A stretch of 64,000 nucleotides of DNA from Bog-159 sp049511415 (GTDB lineage: Bacteria > Acidobacteriota > Terriglobia > Bryobacterales > Bryobacteraceae). The translations under genes and the position numbers were made by a program. The DNA is taken from the NCBI GenBank assembly GCA_049511415.1, contig JBEKYC010000035.1:1-64000 (forward strand), given 5' to 3'. Positions 17,230 through 26,272 of this stretch are shown here, one piece after another. Each line of letters opens with the position of its first letter. Position 1 is the stretch's first letter. The notes below the pieces were generated by a model, which searched no databases, was not told the DNA's origin, and saw only the letters and a list, made by a program, of their open reading frames with translations.

Positions 17230-18891
17230 TCATTTGGCTCCTGATTTTGCCGGGGGTTTGGCGGGGATCTGTTTCAGGTCGGTATTCTCGCGGCTGCCCT
17301 CGCGGATGCCGATCTTGACGCCTTGTTCCTCGACGGGCTTGAGGAACTCCGGATCCATGTATTCGCCCGGTTCCATGTCTTCGAAGGCGAAGAGCTTGTA
17401 GTCGCCGGGGGCGATGCTCTTGACGATGTAGCGGCCGTACTGGTCGGTGGTCACGTGTTCAAATTCGTCGGAACGGCCGCGTTTCTTAGGCTCGGGGACC
17501 AGCACTACGGACGCGCCGGGAACGGGCTGATCCTTGTCGTTCTGGACTACGCCCTCGATCAAGCCGGCGCGGGAAGATACGGTAACAAGCAGGGTTCCGG
17601 AGAGTTCATGGGTGGCATCGATACCGGTGTCTTTCAGTTCGTCGTCGCCGAGCCGGACGGATTTCAGGTAGTAGCCATCGGGCAAGCCGCGGACGCGCGC
17701 GCGGTAGAGTTCGGCGGCGATACTGGGGAGCGTAAACGTGCCGTCGTCCTTCATTTCGGCGGAGGGCTGCGGTCCCATGCGGAATTCGTACCCCTCGAAC
17801 TCTTCCAGGCTGACCTCAATTCCGTTCAGGCTGGCCGGCGGCTGGCCTTCGAAACGGAGCTGGCCGGGAAGCTCGGCGCCGGTAGTGAGGCTGAGAGTGA
17901 CGTCGTCGATGTTGCTATTGCCTACCTCGAGGTGTTGATAGGCGAAGAGAGTTTTCTGGCCGTCCTGCACGGAAGCGGTTAGGGTGTAAGACCCCGGAGC
18001 GACGCCGGCGACTTCAAAACTACCTTGCGCATCCGTACCGCGTAAACGGCGCATGGAGCCCCAGAAAGCCATTTCGCGCGGCGCGAGCATGATCGTGGTG
18101 ACGCGGCGGTTGGCGCTGGCGGGCACGATCACATGGCCGCGCACGTTGACGGCGCGAACCTTGGTCAGCGTGAAATCCATGCCGCGCAATTGGGTCCCAG
18201 CCGACAAATCGAGCGGCGTGGCGCTGGACGGATCGGTGACGCCGGGATAGTAAGTCGGCACGTAGCTCTCCTGAACGGGCTTAGATGTAACGCCGATCCC
18301 TTGCAGGGAGAGTAAGTCGCGGTAAGTTGCCTGCAGATAATAGCGGCCCGGCGCCAGGCCGAAGAGCCGGTACTCACCCAAATCGTCCGTGCCGGCGTAG
18401 CCGGACGGGAGGAGCTGCCGTTTGCCCATTTCGTACCGGTAGCGGGCTGTAGTCACCTGTACACCTTGAACCGGGTCGCCGTCGGCGTCGAGGACGCGGC
18501 CGGTGATGACGGCTTGAGGCACCAGGCGGAATACCACGCCGGTAAGCTGCTGGCCGGCATCCAGCGACAGAGTCACGCCGGGGCGGCCGGGGCGGCGCGC
18601 GCCGTACCCGGTGTCTGCAAAGCCCGCGTGTTTGGCGGAGAAATCGTACTTACCCGGTTCGATGTCTTTCATGGCGAAGCGGCCATGATCGTCGGTGGTG
18701 GTGACGAAAGCGGCGGACATGCCCGAGCCGCCCGCGGGATTGTCCTTGCGGCGGAGGGTCAAGTGGGCGCGGCGGACTGGCTCGTTGTTGGCGGCGTTGA
18801 GGACGCGGCCGGAAACGAAGCAGGTAGTGGCGGGGGCTTCCTGGGCTCGCAGGCACGACGCCGCAATCATCAGGCAGGCAGCCAGTTTCAC
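17230..18891 (-). CDS. secreted carboxypeptidase-regulatory-like repeat protein
   Basis: 553 residues from a GTG start with AGGA upstream; signal peptide MKLAACLMIAASCLRAQ. At least three beta-sandwich modules of the CarboxypepD_reg type follow: SGRVLNAANNEPV, TGRVLDADGDPVQGVQV, and a late GVVQNDKDQPVPGASVVLVPEP. Each is followed by G.Y.....PG.Y.L motifs. Such modules are adhesive or structural and lack catalysis. It starts two bases after the stop of its upstream paralogue, so the pair is one operon from a tandem duplication. The role is probably in the envelope. Confidence 0.88.
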   Translation of the reverse strand: MKLAACLMIAASCLRAQEAPATTCFVSGRVLNAANNEPVRRAHLTLRRKDNPAGGSGMSAAFVTTTDDHGRFAMKDIEPGKYDFSAKHAGFADTGYGARRPGRPGVTLSLDAGQQLTGVVFRLVPQAVITGRVLDADGDPVQGVQVTTARYRYEMGKRQLLPSGYAGTDDLGEYRLFGLAPGRYYLQATYRDLLSLQGIGVTSKPVQESYVPTYYPGVTDPSSATPLDLSAGTQLRGMDFTLTKVRAVNVRGHVIVPASANRRVTTIMLAPREMAFWGSMRRLRGTDAQGSFEVAGVAPGSYTLTASVQDGQKTLFAYQHLEVGNSNIDDVTLSLTTGAELPGQLRFEGQPPASLNGIEVSLEEFEGYEFRMGPQPSAEMKDDGTFTLPSIAAELYRARVRGLPDGYYLKSVRLGDDELKDTGIDATHELSGTLLVTVSSRAGLIEGVVQNDKDQPVPGASVVLVPEPKKRGRSDEFEHVTTDQYGRYIVKSIAPGDYKLFAFEDMEPGEYMDPEFLKPVEEQGVKIGIREGSRENTDLKQIPAKPPAKSGAK

Positions 18892-18893
18892 GG

Positions 18894-20597
18894 CTATTTG
18901 TCCTTTCGTCCGGAGGGCGCGGCGTCGCCTGAAATCAGATTCAGTTGGACGCTTTCGCGGCTGCCCTCCTGAATGGAGAGGGACTGGCCGCGGTCTTCAA
19001 AGGGCCGCAGGAAATCAGGGTCCATGTAAGCGCCGTATTCGACGTCTTCCCAGGCAAACAGCCTGTAATCGCCGGGGGCCAGATTCTTGAAGGAGAAGCG
19101 GCCGTTCTGATCGCTGGTGATATTTTTGTAGGCATCCGGGCGGTCGCGGAGCTTAGGCTCGGGGACCAGGACGACGGTGGCGCCGGGGGCGGCCTGCTGC
19201 TGGTCGTTCTGGACGGACCCGTCGATCTGGCCGGCGTTGGCGGCCAGGGTGACGTTGATGGAGCCAGACGGGCCGCTGGTCAGATCGATGCCGGTGTCGC
19301 GGACTTCCTGGTCGCCCATGTGGACGGATTTCACCCAGTAGCCATCGGGGAGGCCAGTGACTTGCAGATAGTAGTTATCGGGGGTCACGTCGGACAGCGT
19401 GAAGGCGCCGTCATGTAGATGTTCGGATGACGATGCATACATGATTCTGCCGGGGTCGCGAGCGCGGAGCATCACATTGACGGAGTCGAGGGCGGGAGGA
19501 TTGACGGCGTCCACGGCGACCGTGCCGATCACTTCGATGCCGGGCGAGGGGACCAGGACGAGGTTATCGATGTTACTGTCGCCGACATCCACCTCCTGGC
19601 GGGAGGTCAGGACTTTGTTCTGGGACCATGACGATGCGGTCAATGTGTAGGCGCCGGGGAGGATTCCGTTCAGCTCGAAGGTACCTTTGGAACCAGTGCC
19701 GTGATTCTGCTGGTCGATGGAGATCCACTGAGCCTGGCCCCGCGGGATGAGCATGATCTGGGCATCGGGGCGGCCTTCGACCCGGCCGCGTATGCGGAAT
19801 GTGCGAGCCTTGGCCAGAGTGAGATTGAGGCCGCGGAGTTGGGCCCCGGCGGCCACTTCGATCTGCACGGCGGCGGCAGGATCTTTGGCGCCGGGGTAGT
19901 AAGTGGTGACATATCCGTCGGGGGCGGGGTTGGCGGAGGCGTCCACGGTGGATTCCCACTCATGCACGTTCTCGCGAGCCGCCAGGTAGTAGCGGCCGGG
20001 GGCGAGCCCGTAGAGGCGGTACTCACCCAAGTCATTGGTGTTGGCGTTGCCGGAGGCCTGCATTTGCCGGCGGCCCATGGTGTAGGTGTAGCGCATGGCG
20101 CGCACGGAGGCGGAGGCGACGGGATCGTTATTCTCGTCGAGGATGCGGCCGGTAATCACGCCTTGGGGATTGAGGCGCAGGGAGAGGTCTTTCATGCGCT
20201 GGCCGGTGGAGAGGGTCAGTGTAGTGCCGCCGCGCATGGGTCCACGCGCGCCGTATTGCAAGGTGACATAGCCGGTACGCTGCGCGGAGAGGCGGTACTT
20301 ACCCGGCTCGATATCTTTTATGATGAAGCCACCACCGGCCTCGGATGTGGCGGTGTAACTATTCGGCATGGCGCCGGCGGTGGCGGGCTGCGTGCCGCGG
20401 AGAGTGATTTCGACTTTACGAAGGGGCGCACCGGTGGCGAGGTCCACGGCCTGGCCTTCGATGGCGCAGAGGTCCTCTGGTTTGGTTTCGGGCGGCGTAG
20501 CGGCCTGGTTCTGGCCCGATTGCGGCGTTTGGCTGGACGGGGCCTGTTGCGCGGCCGTGGCGAGCGCCAGGAGTAAGCAGCAAACGAGCAGCTTCAT
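18894..20597 (-). CDS. secreted carboxypeptidase-regulatory-like repeat protein (paralogue)
   Basis: 567 residues from the ATG at 20597, with AGGAG five bases upstream; a longer frame to 20675 lacks an RBS. Signal peptide MKLLVCCLLLALATAAQ, then a Gln/Pro/Ser linker. Modules match the downstream paralogue in order: IEGQAVDLATGAPLRKVEI, TGRILDENNDPVASASV, and GSVQNDQQQAAPGATVVLVP. Both end with related segments (YMDPDFLRPFEDRGQSLSI here). The strong collinearity shows duplication; the linker and middle strands have diverged. Likely an outer-surface or periplasmic structural protein. Confidence 0.88.
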   Translation of the reverse strand: MKLLVCCLLLALATAAQQAPSSQTPQSGQNQAATPPETKPEDLCAIEGQAVDLATGAPLRKVEITLRGTQPATAGAMPNSYTATSEAGGGFIIKDIEPGKYRLSAQRTGYVTLQYGARGPMRGGTTLTLSTGQRMKDLSLRLNPQGVITGRILDENNDPVASASVRAMRYTYTMGRRQMQASGNANTNDLGEYRLYGLAPGRYYLAARENVHEWESTVDASANPAPDGYVTTYYPGAKDPAAAVQIEVAAGAQLRGLNLTLAKARTFRIRGRVEGRPDAQIMLIPRGQAQWISIDQQNHGTGSKGTFELNGILPGAYTLTASSWSQNKVLTSRQEVDVGDSNIDNLVLVPSPGIEVIGTVAVDAVNPPALDSVNVMLRARDPGRIMYASSSEHLHDGAFTLSDVTPDNYYLQVTGLPDGYWVKSVHMGDQEVRDTGIDLTSGPSGSINVTLAANAGQIDGSVQNDQQQAAPGATVVLVPEPKLRDRPDAYKNITSDQNGRFSFKNLAPGDYRLFAWEDVEYGAYMDPDFLRPFEDRGQSLSIQEGSRESVQLNLISGDAAPSGRKDK

Positions 20598-20671
20598 GGG
20601 GGCTCCTGGGATTGAGGATAACCTACGGGAAGGAATTCGCCAACATAGGAAGGGAACCGATTTTGTGACGA

Positions 20672-21232
20672 TCAAAGCCTAAGTGGCGGATTTAAATTGG
20701 TTTGGGCGGGACTGAGGGCCGGCGCGGGCGGCAGCTCGGCGCCCGGGACCGGCGCGACGCCGGTTGGCGCAGCGAACTGCGGTGCGGGTTTTTGAACGGG
20801 CTCGGCGACTTGGCGTGGCTGGCGCTGGAGATGCTGCAGGTCGCGCATGGCGTTGGCGAAAGAGCGCTCGTGGCGGGCGCGCAGTGCAGAGAGGCGATCG
20901 AGGAAGGCGTACTGCTTTTCGATGTCTGCCTGGGTGAGGGAGAAGGCGGTGGTCTCGGTAGCGGCGAGCCGGCCGAGGATCCACTGACTGACGGCCATCT
21001 GTTCCAGGAGCAGACGCTCGGTACAGGTGCGGGGCTGCCATTCGGCTTCCAACTCGGCGCAGAGCTGGTGGAATTCTTCAGGATTCTCCTTAGGCAGGAG
21101 AACGCGGCGGGCCCGCAGGCCGTGCCGGAGGGCGTTGAAGCGGACGGCTTCCTTGGCTTCGGCGGACACAGGGCCGGTGGAGTTTTGGGCGCTGCGCAAG
21201 TTGGCTTCGTGTTGTTTGGTGGAAATCAGCAT
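20672..21232 (-). CDS. hypothetical helical protein (ALRHGL-type)
   Basis: About 186 residues from the ATG at 21232, with GAGG about nine bases upstream; the frame continues back to 21346 without a better start. The N-terminus reads STKQHEANLRSAQNSTGP, then AKEAVRFNALRHGLRA, followed by helical E/A/R-rich stretches and a Pro-rich tail (PVQKPAPQFAAPTG). The SxGPxxxxGKxxSxxNAxxHGL-like opening is familiar as a widespread small uncharacterised family in soil bacteria. No enzyme motif is seen. It ends 74 bases upstream of the secreted repeat-protein operon. Confidence 0.7.
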   Translation of the reverse strand: MLISTKQHEANLRSAQNSTGPVSAEAKEAVRFNALRHGLRARRVLLPKENPEEFHQLCAELEAEWQPRTCTERLLLEQMAVSQWILGRLAATETTAFSLTQADIEKQYAFLDRLSALRARHERSFANAMRDLQHLQRQPRQVAEPVQKPAPQFAAPTGVAPVPGAELPPAPALSPAQTNLNPPLRL

Positions 21233-21393
21233 AGCGGTAGACCTCGATACCGGTTCCAGGGTAGGGGATGAGTGAGGGGTGAGCGTCACGACGGGCGGGC
21301 CGGGCATCGCGGATTTAGATTGTTTGCCGACAGGTACGAGTCGCAAAGTTTTTGCGATGAGCTGTGACCGGAGGGATGCGATAATCTTCAGTC

Positions 21394-22044
21394 ATGCGCG
21401 TGATCGACGCCAGCGACCGGTCGCTGCTGTTGGTGTTTGACGAAAGGATCTCGCTCGCGGTGCATCAGGATGTGCTGCGGCTGACGCCGCTGACGGCAGC
21501 GCTGCGGGGGGTGACGAACGTGCATCCGGCCTACGCCTCGCTGCTGATCGACTTCGATCCACTGGCGACCAGCCACGCGGAACTGGAGCGCGCGGCCGGA
21601 GAACTGATGGCGCAGGCGGCGAATGCTCCATTGCCGGAGGCGCGGATGGTGGAGATACCCGTGACATATGGCGGCGAGGGGGGTCCGGACCTGGAGCAGG
21701 TGGCGGCGCTGGCCGGGCACACGCCGGATGAAGTGATCGGCATGCATTCCAGCGCCGAGTACACGGTGTATTTTCTGGGGTTCTCGCCGGGATTTCCGTA
21801 TCTGGGCGGGATGCCGGAAGCGATCGCCGTGCCGCGATTAGAGACGCCGCGCCGCAAAGTGCCGGCGGGCAGCGTGGCAATCGGCGGCCGGCAGACGGGC
21901 GTGTATCCGATGGCTTCACCGGGCGGATGGCGGATTATCGGGCGTACGACTTTACGGCTTTTCGACCCGGAGGCGGATCCGCCGGCACTGCTGCGCATGG
22001 GCGATCATGTCCGGTTCGTGCCCATTCCGAGAGGCAGCCTCTGA
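21394..22044 (+). CDS. pxpB: 5-oxoprolinase subunit PxpB (KipI / allophanate-hydrolase subunit 1 family)
   Basis: 216 residues, full length for the family. Recognisable landmarks are VHPAYASLLIDFDP near residue 50, the H...SAEYTVYFLGFSPGFPYLGG block, and RKVPAGSVAIGGRQTGVYPMASPGGWRIIG. PxpB works with PxpC and PxpA in ATP-dependent opening of 5-oxoproline to glutamate in the cytoplasm. The stop overlaps the start region of pxpC. PxpA (LamB/YcsF) is not in the window. An older alternative name for this family is KipI, a kinase inhibitor in Bacillus; metabolism is the more general role. Confidence 0.93.
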   Translation: MRVIDASDRSLLLVFDERISLAVHQDVLRLTPLTAALRGVTNVHPAYASLLIDFDPLATSHAELERAAGELMAQAANAPLPEARMVEIPVTYGGEGGPDLEQVAALAGHTPDEVIGMHSSAEYTVYFLGFSPGFPYLGGMPEAIAVPRLETPRRKVPAGSVAIGGRQTGVYPMASPGGWRIIGRTTLRLFDPEADPPALLRMGDHVRFVPIPRGSL

Positions 22045-22937
22045 ATCATATAGAGGTAATCTCGGCGGGTCTGCTAACGACGGTTCAGGACCTGGGGCGG
22101 CCGGGCTATGCGCACCTGGGCATTTCGGCTTCGGGCGCGGCGGATGCGTTGTCGCTGCGCGCCGGAAACCTGCTGGTGGGGAATGCGGAGGGAGCGGCGG
22201 CGCTGGAGATGACGCTGGCGGGGGGCCGGTTCCAGTTCGAGTCGGCGGCGGTGGTGGCGCTGACGGGGGCGGATTTCGAAGCCAGCATACCGCTGTGGAC
22301 GGCGGTCGAGGTCAAAGCCGGGGAACACGTGAGGTGCGGGCATGCGCGGTCGGGGGCGCGCGGCTATTTGTGCGTGCGGGGAGGGATTCGGGTGGCGCCG
22401 GTGTTGGGCAGCGCATCCACGCACCTGCTGACCGGGCTGGGCGGATTGGAAGGGCGCGCGCTGCGGCGCGGCGACGTGCTGGCGATTGGGGATGCGGCGG
22501 TGCGTTCCGGATGGGGGAAATTGCGCGGCAGCCCTCCATGGACCGCGGGGCCTATTCGCGTGACCGCTGCGGCGAGCGCGCAGGCGCTATGCGCCGCGGT
22601 GTGGCAGGTGAAGGAAGATTCCGACCGCATGGGTCTGCGGCTGCGCGGACCGGAACTGGGGAGCCGCACTGGACATTTGCCGACCGAAGGTGTGCCGCTG
22701 GGCGCCATACAGGTGCCGCCGGACGGGCAGCCGATCATACTGTTCGTGGAGCATCAGACCACCGGTGGGTATGCGAAAATCGCGAACGTGATTTCGGCCG
22801 ATTTTCATAGCGTAGGGCAGTTGCGGCCGCGGGACGAGGCGCGTTTTGAACAGGTGTCGATGGATACTGCGCTGCGGCTGCTGCGCGCGCAGGAGGATTG
22901 GCTGCGCGGGCTGTATGTGGTACAGTCTGGGACATGA
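22041..22937 (+). CDS. pxpC: 5-oxoprolinase subunit PxpC (KipA family), probable CTG start
   Basis: 298 residues if started at CTG 22041. No ATG, GTG or TTG occurs in frame between 21927 and the conserved N-terminus (IEVISAGLLTTVQDLGRPGY). The CTG has GAGAGG six bases upstream and overlaps the pxpB stop as CTGA, like an ATGA junction. Family landmarks follow: GISASGAADALSLRAGN, LEMTLAGG, CGHARSGARGYLCVRGG and DGQPIILFVEHQTTGGY. It is the biotin-carboxylase-like cyclophilin-fold partner of PxpB. The stop overlaps the following DUF4136 gene (ATGA). Confidence 0.88.
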   Translation: MNHIEVISAGLLTTVQDLGRPGYAHLGISASGAADALSLRAGNLLVGNAEGAAALEMTLAGGRFQFESAAVVALTGADFEASIPLWTAVEVKAGEHVRCGHARSGARGYLCVRGGIRVAPVLGSASTHLLTGLGGLEGRALRRGDVLAIGDAAVRSGWGKLRGSPPWTAGPIRVTAAASAQALCAAVWQVKEDSDRMGLRLRGPELGSRTGHLPTEGVPLGAIQVPPDGQPIILFVEHQTTGGYAKIANVISADFHSVGQLRPRDEARFEQVSMDTALRLLRAQEDWLRGLYVVQSGT

Positions 22938-23434
22938 AAGCTCTACTTCTGGTTCTGCTGACAGCCGCCGGCGCACTGGCGCAGAAAGTCCACGTGGAAT
23001 TCGACCCGGCCGCGACTTTCTCCCAGTACCATACATTTGCCATTCGGGACGGCCGCATGAATAGCCGCAGCCCGGCACTGAACGGTGAATTGGTGAAGAA
23101 GCGTATCGAGGCGGATATCGTCAAGGACTTGACCGCCCGGCATATGACGATGGCGCCAAACGGTCCGGCCGACATCAACGTGCAGTACACGTTCGGCACG
23201 GTACGGGCGATGGAAACCGAGGCGTATCCGGCCGGATGGCGGGGATGGGGCACGGCCATCGTGCGGGTGCCTTTCGCCGAAGGCACCCTGGTGATCGATT
23301 TCCGCGGTCCAAGTAATGCTTTGGTATGGCGCGCGGTCTCCAGCGTGGAAAAGAGAGATCCGATCAAGGTCGAAGACAAGATCGAAGACCTGGTGCGGAA
23401 AGCTCTTCAGAAATATCCGCCGAAGACGAAATAG
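22934..23434 (+). CDS. DUF4136-type exported protein
   Basis: 166 residues from the ATG at 22934, overlapping the pxpC stop by four bases. Signal peptide MKALLLVLLTAAGALAQ; no lipobox Cys, unlike many members. The family pattern is clear: VEFDPAATFSQYHTFAI, then KKRIEADIVKDLTARHM, a central VQYTF strand, and GTLVIDFRGPSNALVWRA, ending with IEDLVRKALQKYPP. Members are envelope proteins of unknown function. Despite translational coupling to pxpC, no functional link to 5-oxoproline is evident. It is convergent with the beta-helix gene. Confidence 0.88.
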   Translation: MKALLLVLLTAAGALAQKVHVEFDPAATFSQYHTFAIRDGRMNSRSPALNGELVKKRIEADIVKDLTARHMTMAPNGPADINVQYTFGTVRAMETEAYPAGWRGWGTAIVRVPFAEGTLVIDFRGPSNALVWRAVSSVEKRDPIKVEDKIEDLVRKALQKYPPKTK

Positions 23435-23440
23435 CCGCGG

Positions 23441-26272
23441 CTATTGGACGGTAATCGTGGTTCCGATAGCGGCTGACACCCAACTGCCGCCGCCCAGCAG
23501 GTAGCGGAATTGATACTCGCCGGGCGACTGGGGCGCCCGGATGGTGAATTGTCCGCTCGCGCCACTGAGATACTCGACATTCACGGGATACAGATCGTTG
23601 TTGGCCGTGACACGGTATAGATTCACGGCGTCGCCGGCTGGCCGTCCCGCGGGGGCGGTCCAGTTGACGGTAATGGCGGCGGCGGGCGCGACCGAGACCG
23701 GCGTGGCATTGACGCTGAAGCCGGAAGTGGCCACAGCCAAAGTGGGGCTGGTGGCCGCGATCACGTAGTTGTTATTGCCCAAGTAATAGCGGAACTGCCA
23801 CAGGCCGGTAGCGGTGGGCATCGGCAGTACGGCACTTCCGGTCAATGCGCCGCTCGTGATCTGGCTCCAGGTATACCAATAGTTCGGCGCCCCCGGCGAG
23901 GAGAGACCGATCCAGTCGTTGGTGTGTTTGCCGCTGGGAACCGTCCAATTCACGGTCACGTTGCTGCCGCTCACAGTGAAGGAAAGGTTGTAACCGGCGG
24001 GCACCAGGACCACGGATGCCGTGGCGGTTTTGGTGGTGTCCGCGGCGGCGGTGGCCGTGATAACCACGGTTTGCGTGCTGGTCAGGTTAGGGGGCGCGGT
24101 ATACAAGCCCGACGCGGAGACGCTCCCGATGGTGGGACTGATCGTCCAAGTGGCGGCGGTGTTGGTGGATCCGGTCACCAGAGCGGTGAACTGCTTGGTT
24201 TCGCCCCCGCTGAGGGATGCGCCGCTGGGTGTCACGGCGATGGAAACCGGGTTCGGGGTGAGCGCCACCGTGGCGGTGGCGGAGGCCGTGGGGCTGGCGA
24301 CGGAGGTTGCCATAACCGAGACCGAGGTGGGATTCAAAACGCTGGCCGGCGGCGTGTACAGGCCGCTGGGGGACAAAGTGCCGTTTACCGGGTTCATGGA
24401 CCAGTTGACGGACGTATTGGCGTTGCCGATGACCGTGGCGGTGAATTGCTGCGGCTGTCCGGGATTGAGAGTGGCTTGCGGCGGGTTGACGCTGACCTCG
24501 GTGCCTCCGCCGGATGCGCCGCTAAACTCATAAGCGCCGATGGAGGGCGTGGCCGCGCGCAGCAGCCCATCGTGATCGTAGCCCGTGTTGTTCACACCGA
24601 ATACGGCGATGCCGCCGATGACCGAGCCGGCGGCTATGGCTGGGCTGCCCGACGTTAGATGCAGGTCGGGGGTAGAGGTGCTGGCGATTTGGGGGTCGGC
24701 GTTGACCGAGAGCAAAATCTCGGTGAGATCCAGCAGCGGTGTTCCGGCGCCCCACAGGAGGTTATTCGTCCCGTACAAGAAGGGACAGACCTCCACTAGG
24801 GTGCAAACGTTGTCGATTGCGGGATTCCAGATGACGAAATAAGGGACCCCGTTTGGAAACAACGGAGTTTCCACGGAATCGATCAGGTTGTTGCGGCTGT
24901 GGACATATATGGCCGGCGCGCCCTTGGCCTCGTCGCCATTTTCGGCGATGCCATTGTTGTCGTTGCCGTAGGGAGGGCTCGAAAAGGTTCCACAGGCGTA
25001 CAGGCTGTTGTTGAAAATTTCAACGGTGCCGCTGCCGGCCGGACCATTTTCGGTGCTGCCCGGGATATTGATGCAGTTCCATCCGCCCGTGTTTTCGGGG
25101 TTACTGGGCCCTTCACCGGCATTATAGATGACGTTGTTATAAATCGAGACGGGGCCTTCGGACGGGTTCACGGTATCCACGATGAGGCCGTCGCACTGGG
25201 TGTCGTGAATGGTGTTGTCGTGAATGGAAATCGAGTATTGATCGTGGCCGGTGGGGTCGCTGGGCCCGCCGCTGCCGAGCGGAGAGGAATGCACCTGCAC
25301 GCCGCGGCAGCCGTGGACGTTTTCGACCAGGTTCCAGCCCATGTCGACGTAGTTCGAGTCGGTGGAGAAGTACACGCCCTGGAACAGGGCGGAGGCATCG
25401 GACGCGCCGGCATTATAGACGTGATTGCCGTAGAAGTAGATGTAGGTCGCCTGGGAGGTTAAGAAACAGGAGCCGCCGCCCGAACCGGTGGTGTACGGGC
25501 AAGTGACATCGCTGGCCACGAACCGGTAGCCGGAGCCGCTGCCCACCTCGACGGGCGACTGGCCGCGAAAGCTGATGCCGGAGAATACATAATTCCCCTG
25601 ACAGTCGCTGGTGCGCAGACCCCAATCGGGCGCGCCGCCGGTGGCGTTTCCTATGGTAACCGTGGCGCCGGGATAAGCTACCAGGGCGCGCGGCCCTCCC
25701 GTGGGGTTGCACCAGTTTCCTTGGCCGCCGCCGGAGAGCAGCATGGCGGCGTCCCATCCACTCCCGTCGTCGGTGGATTGCGTGACGCCGTTCATGGCGT
25801 AGGTAATGTCGCCGGGCTGCATGGTGTCGCGGGCCTTCAGCAGGGTCTGCCAGGGCGCCGTGAAGCTGCCGGCATTGTGATCGCTGCCGGTAGTGGAGAC
25901 GAAGTAAACATTGCCCGGCGCGACCGTGAACGGGAGCGGATTCGAAGGCTGTCCATTCACCGTGACCACCAGGTTGCCGCTGGTAGCCTGCGCACCGAGC
26001 TGGCAGGTAATTTTCTGATACCAGGAGGAGGTTGCGCCCCAAATTTTGCAGTTCACCATGACGCCGGAGCCGGCCGTGGCGGTGGACAAGCCTTGCGCGG
26101 CGCCGAAGTAATTGCCATAAATCGTGACATAGGCGCCGTTGCCGTTCTCGCCGCCGGTATTCGGTCCGCTGGTGATATCGCTAAAGAACAAGACCGGCGC
26201 TTGCGCCAGGAGCGCGGGAGAGGCGAGGGTCAGAACGGCAAGTAGAATAGTAATGACGTTTCGTGTGCGCAT
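23441..26272 (-). CDS. large secreted right-handed beta-helix protein with IPT, Ig-like and C-terminal repeat domains
   Basis: 943 residues with signal peptide (ITILLAVLTLASPALLAQ). Order: an IPT/TIG-like domain (about 30-120; YVTIYGNYFG), a parallel beta-helix (about 125-560) opening with VYFVSTTGSDHNAGS and repeating N-rich turns (SIHDNTIHDTQCDGL), two Big_2-type Ig domains (about 570-740; NPGQPQQFTATV and SGGETKQFTALV), then two related domains of about 90 residues that each end in FRYLL/FRYYL..., resembling SKICH-like sandwiches. Beta-helix proteins of this opening are often polysaccharide lyases or binders, but no catalytic residues can be assigned. Stands alone between DUF4136 and a long gene-poor stretch. 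Confidence 0.88.
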   Translation of the reverse strand: MRTRNVITILLAVLTLASPALLAQAPVLFFSDITSGPNTGGENGNGAYVTIYGNYFGAAQGLSTATAGSGVMVNCKIWGATSSWYQKITCQLGAQATSGNLVVTVNGQPSNPLPFTVAPGNVYFVSTTGSDHNAGSFTAPWQTLLKARDTMQPGDITYAMNGVTQSTDDGSGWDAAMLLSGGGQGNWCNPTGGPRALVAYPGATVTIGNATGGAPDWGLRTSDCQGNYVFSGISFRGQSPVEVGSGSGYRFVASDVTCPYTTGSGGGSCFLTSQATYIYFYGNHVYNAGASDASALFQGVYFSTDSNYVDMGWNLVENVHGCRGVQVHSSPLGSGGPSDPTGHDQYSISIHDNTIHDTQCDGLIVDTVNPSEGPVSIYNNVIYNAGEGPSNPENTGGWNCINIPGSTENGPAGSGTVEIFNNSLYACGTFSSPPYGNDNNGIAENGDEAKGAPAIYVHSRNNLIDSVETPLFPNGVPYFVIWNPAIDNVCTLVEVCPFLYGTNNLLWGAGTPLLDLTEILLSVNADPQIASTSTPDLHLTSGSPAIAAGSVIGGIAVFGVNNTGYDHDGLLRAATPSIGAYEFSGASGGGTEVSVNPPQATLNPGQPQQFTATVIGNANTSVNWSMNPVNGTLSPSGLYTPPASVLNPTSVSVMATSVASPTASATATVALTPNPVSIAVTPSGASLSGGETKQFTALVTGSTNTAATWTISPTIGSVSASGLYTAPPNLTSTQTVVITATAAADTTKTATASVVLVPAGYNLSFTVSGSNVTVNWTVPSGKHTNDWIGLSSPGAPNYWYTWSQITSGALTGSAVLPMPTATGLWQFRYYLGNNNYVIAATSPTLAVATSGFSVNATPVSVAPAAAITVNWTAPAGRPAGDAVNLYRVTANNDLYPVNVEYLSGASGQFTIRAPQSPGEYQFRYLLGGGSWVSAAIGTTITVQ

